Shown: one piece after another, positions 6,900-11,736 of the stretch
How the letters are laid out: every line of letters begins with the position of its first letter
How positions within the stretch are numbered: the first letter of the stretch is position 1
Source of the DNA: CAYGZQ01 sp964354375 [NCBI: uncultured Planctomycetota bacterium]
GTDB lineage: Bacteria; JAJVIF01; JAPKYR01
Reading direction: 5' to 3'
NCBI GenBank assembly: GCA_964354375.1
Contig: CAYGZQ010000088.1
Coordinates: 1-11,736, forward strand
DNA: 11,736 bases
Made by a program: the position numbers and the translations under genes
Notes under the pieces: generated by a model
Told to the model about the DNA's origin: nothing
Seen by the model: the letters and a program-made list of their open reading frames with translations, nothing else
The model's database searches: none

Positions 6900-9410
6900 T
6901 TAACCTTGAACTGGGATCGGGATGGTTATGCCAACTTGGTTCGCAACCGGTGTATAAATGTCTACATTCTCCTCTGGTGTGGATACAGAGACAATCAGTG
7001 AGTACCTCGTCGGCCGATTCCATTTTCCGAGATAACCCCTTTCCCGCCACCAGCCAATAATCGGATACACCGCAATCAGATTCGATGCAGCTAGTTCCGC
7101 AGCTGATCCTGTCCAGATATCTGAGTGAACTGAGCCCTTGTTTCGCCCAATTGGGCCGATTTTCCAATGACCCGATGCACTTGACGATGCCGGATGTCCT
7201 TCATCTTCCTGCCGAAGCGCAGCGTTGATGCGGCTCAGGAACTCTTGCTGGGATTCATCAGGCGCGTTGACGTCGAAACGCAAGCCATGTGAGGCATAGC
7301 GATAGCGGTCTTTCCAGCCGATCTCTCCAGGGCCTGGCTCAATAAAGTACGACAGCGTGATACGCATCTGGACCGGAACATCGAGGGGTAACTCACTCAG
7401 TGCGCCCTTAGGCCAGGGCAGATCGTAAGAGTGCATCTCCCGAGTCTTGAAACCACCTCCATTCGCCTTTCTATCGTAAGGTTGCAGTTCCGCCTGTGAA
7501 ATCAGCGTCAGGGAATTCGATGCACTATGTAATGCCCTCTCAAGATTAGGGACACCGTATCCGCAAATACGCAGAAGCGTGGCATAGGATTTCTTAGATT
7601 CGTCCCGTAAGAACTGCGATTTCAAAACATCAGTCCACTCAGCCGAGTGAATCATCAGGCCCCGGATCGTTTCTGGCCACAGATTCGGGTATTGGCTCTG
7701 TATTTGTGCCGCGAACCAGCAAGCCTGCGCGGTGGCAGCACTCGTCATAACAAACGGGTAAAAGTGACTCGTCGTGGGTTTCCAGTTCGTCGATAGAAGG
7801 GATAGATCATCACATTCAGTCGCAAACCCATGTCCATCATGCGCGATGTTACCGCCTTCCATGACAATCTCAGGTTTGACCGGCCATCTATCTTCCCACT
7901 CCAACGACGTAGTGCTGAAAGGCGACAAACCATCCCGAGGGGCAATCGGCCTATATCCTGCAAGCGCAGGATCACGAATGTCATCCAGTTCCGTATAAGC
8001 TCCCACAGTCAATCCGTTCCACGCTTGAGCCGGGTCGTGAATCGAATCAGTTAACTGGGCATCTGGATAATTCAGGGCAAGTCGAATCTCCTCGATGTTA
8101 CCAGCAGCGACAATGAACAAGCGTTTAGGACTCTCATCGGCACCGGAAGCTAGTTTGTCCAGTGCTGCCGACCAAGAGCTCGGTCGACCACGATCCCTGG
8201 TGTCGGTTGCGGTAACCGCCAAGCACAGTATCCGTTTTCGCTCTGGAGCCTGAATTTCCGAAAGACTCACAGCTTGAGCGGTAATATGACCCCATAAACC
8301 GACCGCATTCTCTCCAGGTGGGACTGGCAGCACCTTTACAGACTCTAAGAGATGCCGTAAGGTGATTCTCCCGGTACTGGACAATGTCCCCCTCAGATCT
8401 CCATAAGCAGCGATACCGGCCATCAGTGTCCCATGGTTATTGTGGTCCTCCCTGCCCCACGCAGGATCAACTGCTTGACAATCCTCATCCTTTAGCACGG
8501 GGCCAAGAAGCGGATGACCATTATTAACGCCAGTATCAAGGATACAGACCGACACTTCTGTATCGGGGTCGACTTGCGATCTATCAAGCAGATTCTTTAC
8601 CCACTCAGCCTGCTCCCGATTCTCCATCTGCATCCAAAACGCTGCCGTCTCTTTTGCAGCTCTATACTCGGCGATATCATCAGACAACGCAGTCAGTTTC
8701 TGCAGCTGCTCGCGGTTTGCGAGGACGACCTTGACGGCACGCTCGGGAAACCGAATATCCCCACCCTTGACTCTTATCTGCTCCTTCTGCAAGAGCGCCT
8801 CAAATCGCTCGATTACCTGGTCTTCGTGACTACTTAACCACACTTCACACCATTTCGCCTTATCCGCAGGAATCAGACTTCTGTCGTCCTGCCAAAAAGA
8901 ATCGATTAGAAGCGCTTTCCTGATATCTGAGATGCTGTTTATCAGATCAGCGTGCCGAGGCCTCCCGGACTCTGTATCTTTCTTCGCATATTCTTCTATC
9001 TTCTGGAGGAAGTGATTTTTCTTTTCGTGAGCCACATACACGGTTGCGAAAGTCCTGAGAACTTCTTTCTCCTCATGCGACTCTTCGTCCGTCACAACTT
9101 CCCTCTCTGTCCGCACATTCAGAAGACGAACCTTTCCCGAACGCAGGTCTTCAAGGCTTTTTGTTACCAGATCAGCGCCAGGATCGCTCCTGAACTCAAG
9201 ATAGACGCCCTCGCGCGTGACGTGGGCAACGGCCTGTTCGTTCTCCGCCTCTGTCCATGCCTCTGCCAGCTTTCTTCTGAGAAGGGCACTATGCAATCGA
9301 CGTTTACGAGAAGGTATTATCGGTAATCGTCCGCCGGTCCCGGTGGTCGTGTAGTCACGCGTATCGTGAAAGCCCTCTAATATGATATGTCGATACCGTT
9401 CCCTGGCCAT
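6900..9410 (-). CDS. ietS: Subtilisin-like serine protease of the IetAS defence system
   Basis: An 836-residue S8-family peptidase, effector partner of the ATPase just upstream. The catalytic triad is visible: D292 in ILDTG, H326 in NNHGT and S557 in MTSAATA, with the oxyanion asparagine N438 in AAGN. The protease domain spans about 283-625. The N-terminal 280 residues carry features recalled from this group: HIILEGF near the start, a basic PSRKRRLH segment (33-40), and a mixed helical region before the catalytic aspartate. About 200 beta-rich residues follow the domain. There is no signal peptide or transmembrane helix, so it should act in the cytoplasm. The residue two before the catalytic serine is M555 where subtilases usually have glycine. 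ATG 9408-9410 follows the ATPase stop by 3 bases, with AAGGAG 12 bases upstream. Known: ATPase-subtilase pairs named IetAS protect against phage. Inferred: this pair does the same; the substrate is unknown. Confidence 0.9.
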   Translation of the reverse strand: MARERYRHIILEGFHDTRDYTTTGTGGRLPIIPSRKRRLHSALLRRKLAEAWTEAENEQAVAHVTREGVYLEFRSDPGADLVTKSLEDLRSGKVRLLNVRTEREVVTDEESHEEKEVLRTFATVYVAHEKKNHFLQKIEEYAKKDTESGRPRHADLINSISDIRKALLIDSFWQDDRSLIPADKAKWCEVWLSSHEDQVIERFEALLQKEQIRVKGGDIRFPERAVKVVLANREQLQKLTALSDDIAEYRAAKETAAFWMQMENREQAEWVKNLLDRSQVDPDTEVSVCILDTGVNNGHPLLGPVLKDEDCQAVDPAWGREDHNNHGTLMAGIAAYGDLRGTLSSTGRITLRHLLESVKVLPVPPGENAVGLWGHITAQAVSLSEIQAPERKRILCLAVTATDTRDRGRPSSWSAALDKLASGADESPKRLFIVAAGNIEEIRLALNYPDAQLTDSIHDPAQAWNGLTVGAYTELDDIRDPALAGYRPIAPRDGLSPFSTTSLEWEDRWPVKPEIVMEGGNIAHDGHGFATECDDLSLLSTNWKPTTSHFYPFVMTSAATAQACWFAAQIQSQYPNLWPETIRGLMIHSAEWTDVLKSQFLRDESKKSYATLLRICGYGVPNLERALHSASNSLTLISQAELQPYDRKANGGGFKTREMHSYDLPWPKGALSELPLDVPVQMRITLSYFIEPGPGEIGWKDRYRYASHGLRFDVNAPDESQQEFLSRINAALRQEDEGHPASSSASGHWKIGPIGRNKGSVHSDIWTGSAAELAASNLIAVYPIIGWWRERGYLGKWNRPTRYSLIVSVSTPEENVDIYTPVANQVGITIPIPVQG

Positions 9411-9413
9411 TTC

Positions 9414-10385
9414 TCATTGAATCTCCTTTTCCACGCAGGCCACTTTCCGTTCCTTTATCAGATCCTTGAGCCTAGCATATGTGACGCTATTCCTGTTTTC
9501 CAGAATCGCCAGCTTAATAGCATCACGGCAAGCACGATCAATTTCAGAATGGCTCAATCCGTAAGCATCATTGGCAGCTTTCTCAAATGGGAAGGCTTTA
9601 TGAATATATGTTCCCAGCAGGTTGGCGATCAGTTTCATCCGTTCTTCCGGCCGCGGAAGTCTGTAATGGATGACATCATCGAAACGCCGGTATAGAGCAC
9701 GATCCAGAAGTCGCGGGGTGTTGGTGGCGACAATGATCAGGTTAGCGGAGGAGTCGGCTTCGACAAACTGGAGAAATGCATTAAGCACCCTGCGCATTTC
9801 GCCAACATCGTTCCCCAATGTGCGTTCTCCGCCGATTGCATCGAACTCGTCGAAAAGATAAACACCAGCTTCCTGCTCAATGAGTTCAAATATCTGACGC
9901 AGCTTGGCGCTGGTTTCCCCCATGAATTTGGTGACAAGCTTATCGACCTGGACAGTGTGCAGTTGAAGCTTCAATTCATGTGCCAGGACCCTTGCCGTCA
10001 TTGTCTTACCCGTGCCGGGAGGACCAATGAGCATGATTTTACGTCGATGTGAGAGACCATGGCTCTTGAGTTTGTGCTGTTGCCGGTACTCGTGAATGAT
10101 TCTCTCGACACGGTCCTTCAGCTTGGTTGGAACTACGAGGGCCGACATCGGGGTATCCGGCTCTTCTGACAGAACGAGTGCCTGGAAATCATGGGGGAAC
10201 TTGAGCAATTGCGGATGTTTTTCGCGCTTGGCTTTCTCGACTATCTCCCGGATTTCATGGGCAAGCGCTTGATGACCTTGCATCGCCTCGTGTGCAGCCA
10301 CTTGGAGGACGATTGTGAAAAACCGCTCTGAGTCATCACTAAAATGAGACCGAATTAGGGATTTCAGTTGTTCCGCAGTAGCCAT
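9414..10385 (-). CDS. ietA: AAA+ ATPase of the IetAS defence system
   Basis: A 323-residue AAA+ ATPase, first gene of the operon with the subtilase. Walker A is GPPGTGKT (121-128), Walker B is YLFDE (176-180, catalytic E180), sensor 1 is N222 in VATNTP, and arginine-finger candidates are R233/R234 in LYRRFD. A pore-loop-like KFMGET (153-158) follows beta strand 2, as in substrate-threading or remodelling AAA+ proteins. Residues 1-85 form a helical N-terminal domain with no known match. ATG 10385 is preferred over ATG 10397 because GGAGGG, five bases upstream, is a good ribosome binding site that would otherwise lie inside the coding sequence. In IetAS systems the ATPase and protease genes are paired and both are needed; the ATPase presumably senses or remodels a target and controls the protease. 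G+C is low compared with the flanking genes. Confidence 0.9.
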   Translation of the reverse strand: MATAEQLKSLIRSHFSDDSERFFTIVLQVAAHEAMQGHQALAHEIREIVEKAKREKHPQLLKFPHDFQALVLSEEPDTPMSALVVPTKLKDRVERIIHEYRQQHKLKSHGLSHRRKIMLIGPPGTGKTMTARVLAHELKLQLHTVQVDKLVTKFMGETSAKLRQIFELIEQEAGVYLFDEFDAIGGERTLGNDVGEMRRVLNAFLQFVEADSSANLIIVATNTPRLLDRALYRRFDDVIHYRLPRPEERMKLIANLLGTYIHKAFPFEKAANDAYGLSHSEIDRACRDAIKLAILENRNSVTYARLKDLIKERKVACVEKEIQ

Positions 10386-10412
10386 CAATCCCTCCATCGT
10401 TTGTCTTGCGTC

Positions 10413-10418
10413 ATTATA
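10413..10418 (-). promoter_or_regulatory. Candidate -10 element for the ietA-ietS operon
   Basis: On the minus strand the sequence reads CTATACTATATAATGACG, with a perfect TATAAT at 10418-10413. Transcription would begin near 10406, about 20 bases before the preferred ietA start. No good -35 hexamer is found at 16-18 bases, so an extended, activator-dependent or weak promoter is possible. Confidence 0.4.
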
Positions 10419-10487
10419 TAGTATAGCGCTTGAATCCGGGAGATGCCCCGTTTAACTCGAGGAAACCGCGATTTCGCGCGGCTAAAT

Positions 10488-10643
10488 CTACGACGGCATT
10501 TCGATCGGGCTGAAGATGTTCAGGAAGAAACCGTTCGTCGTGTCGCCGTGAAGCACGAAAATCCGTCCGCTGAAGTCGCCGCCTTCGATTCTGAGGCCTT
10601 GAATCCATGGTGGTTGCCCGCATGATCCGCTCCTCGGATTGTC
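10488..10643 (-). pseudogene. Remnant C-terminus of a paralogue of the neighbouring surface protein
   Basis: Reading the minus strand from 10643 to the TAG at 10490-10488, an open stretch of 51 codons without a plausible start ends in a tail that contains LRIEGGDFSGRIFVLHGD and NGFFLNIF. The neighbouring gene ends with LRIEG, then NLIFVLHGN, then RLSVFF. The shared blocks (LRIEG and IFVLHG at the same distance from the C-terminus) show this is the 3' end of a related gene whose body is missing. Homology starts at about 10598, 64 bases after the neighbour's stop and in another frame. DNA identity is low, so the duplication is old. An overlapping 77-codon frame starting at 10647 is an alternative reading that I consider spurious. 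Confidence 0.72.
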
Positions 10644-10662
10644 TCACGCTCTCAAGGTCGCA

Positions 10663-11736
10663 TCACCAGTCGAAGTCGGACGCGAAAAACACGCTCAACC
10701 TGCTCGGGATTCCGTTCCCGTGCAGGACGAAGATCAGGTTCCCGTATACAGGGCTGACATAGCTGCTGCCCTCGATGCGCAGGGGCTTCTCGCTGATCGA
10801 GTCGGCATCGCCGGCGGCGTGATCGGTGAGAGCGCTGCCGGGGGAACCGGTTTCGAAAACCTTGATGCGACCCTGTCCGGTGCTGAGCTCGTCGAGAACG
10901 TAGAGATAGCCGGAGGAATCGATGGTGATGTCCTTCGCGTTGTACCAGCCGTCATCGGACCCCGTCTGATTGCCTGTACCGAACCAGGCATTGTCGAAAT
11001 GGTAATAGAAATAGGTGTCCTGTACCCATCGGGACGCGTAGTAGTCCTGGGTGGACGGATTGCCCGGATCCTTCACGACCCACCATCGGTCGGCGTTGAC
11101 CGACTCGGCGCCTTTCACGTAACCCAGCCACAGACCGAGGTAACCGATCTCCGGCGCGGGAAACGGGCCGGGACCGTAGTTCTGAGTCCACCATGGGCCG
11201 GTGAAAGGCGCGAATTTCCTGTACATGTTGTTCTGGTAGTTCGAAGCCGTGTTGTGCGGCGCCAGAACGACCATTGAGTTGTCGTAGGAGCCGCCGGTCC
11301 TGCACGCCAACACATCCGGAACCGGTCCCGCGGTGCAAGGGCTCGGAGCGCTTCCGAGCTGGTTACCGTTCGAGTCGAACACCTGCGCAGGCCATCCGTG
11401 CTGAGCGTCACAGTCCCCCGACGCCGCAGATGCGATTATCTGGCCGGTCGTGTTTACGTCGATCCTGTGATTCGTGATCTGGGCGTTTCCCGAGAACGGG
11501 ACAACCTGACCGGTGAAAACGTACTGAGCCCCGGACTGCGAAAAGCATGACGCCTCCGTGTATCGCCAAACCTGCCCGTCTTCGTAGAGAATCAACAGGC
11601 TGCCGTTCGGCTCCACTGCCAGGTCAGTCGCGGCTTTGTCGTCTCTCAGCGGGATGTTTTTCGCCGAGAGGACCTGTATATCGACGTCCACGCAACAATC
11701 GGACGATAGGCCCTTGTCGTCGGTCACTCTGACGCA
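10663..11736 (-). CDS. PKD/beta-propeller-like secreted protein, 5' end outside the window
   Basis: The frame is open through the window end, so the first GTG inside (11727) is an internal codon and the true start lies beyond 11736. The visible part is 358 codons. The first residues, VRVTDDKGLSSDCCVDVDI, resemble the last strand of a PKD domain. Downstream, repeated strand patterns such as TDLAVEPNGSLLILYEDG and DITIDSSGYLYVLDEL resemble NHL- or SMP-30-like beta-propeller blades. The tail ends LRIEG...IFVLHGNG...SDFDW. Several cysteines and the aromatic-rich composition fit an exported protein; a signal peptide would be in the missing part. It is convergent with the lipoprotein gene, with the ATPase-protease operon between them. 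No enzymatic motif is recognised. Confidence 0.85.
   Translation of the reverse strand, partial: CVRVTDDKGLSSDCCVDVDIQVLSAKNIPLRDDKAATDLAVEPNGSLLILYEDGQVWRYTEASCFSQSGAQYVFTGQVVPFSGNAQITNHRIDVNTTGQIIASAASGDCDAQHGWPAQVFDSNGNQLGSAPSPCTAGPVPDVLACRTGGSYDNSMVVLAPHNTASNYQNNMYRKFAPFTGPWWTQNYGPGPFPAPEIGYLGLWLGYVKGAESVNADRWWVVKDPGNPSTQDYYASRWVQDTYFYYHFDNAWFGTGNQTGSDDGWYNAKDITIDSSGYLYVLDELSTGQGRIKVFETGSPGSALTDHAAGDADSISEKPLRIEGSSYVSPVYGNLIFVLHGNGIPSRLSVFFASDFDW

Noticed and set aside
10414-10647. 77-codon minus-strand frame before ietA that might be a small regulator
   Set aside because: It is arginine-rich and low in hydrophobics, overlaps the -10 element, and another frame of the same DNA carries real homology to the neighbouring gene's tail.

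Overview
The window looks like part of the chromosome of an uncultured, G+C-rich, probably Gram-negative bacterium. The reasons are a housekeeping queA gene, a signal-peptidase-II lipoprotein, and hand-counted G+C of about 62-67% in sampled lines of queA and the lipoprotein gene. I cannot place it in a phylum from sequence alone.

Layout. Positions 1-3825 carry four plus-strand genes: a stand-alone response-regulator receiver protein (121-768), a DAHP-synthase-like protein that has lost most of its catalytic residues (863-1852), a four-helix membrane protein of unknown function (1987-2757), and queA for queuosine tRNA modification (2770-3825). A 16-bp hairpin separates the first two genes, and a diverged palindromic repeat of the CACCAAGG type lies before the membrane protein. 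Positions 3826-4241 are non-coding. They hold a hairpin at the end of queA, three copies of a C7-TT-G7 palindromic repeat, and a near-consensus sigma-70 promoter with a strong ribosome binding site for the next gene. Positions 4242-6635 encode a large secreted lipoprotein of unknown function.

Positions 6900-10385, on the minus strand, form the most interesting segment: a two-gene operon of an AAA+ ATPase followed 3 bases later by a subtilisin-like serine protease. Order, domain make-up and the long N-terminal region of the protease match the IetAS ATPase-protease anti-phage system. The segment has visibly lower G+C (about 42-50% in sampled lines) than both flanks, which suggests horizontal acquisition as a defence island inserted between two convergent surface-protein genes.

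Positions 10488-11736 return to G+C-rich DNA. A minus-strand gene, cut by the window end, encodes a PKD/beta-propeller-like protein (10663-11736). Just beyond its stop codon lies a start-less remnant of about 37 codons that repeats the C-terminal end of the same protein family, i.e. a decayed paralogue at the edge of the defence operon.

Functionally, the ATPase and protease probably act together. The other genes show no obvious shared pathway and are ordinary chromosomal neighbours.
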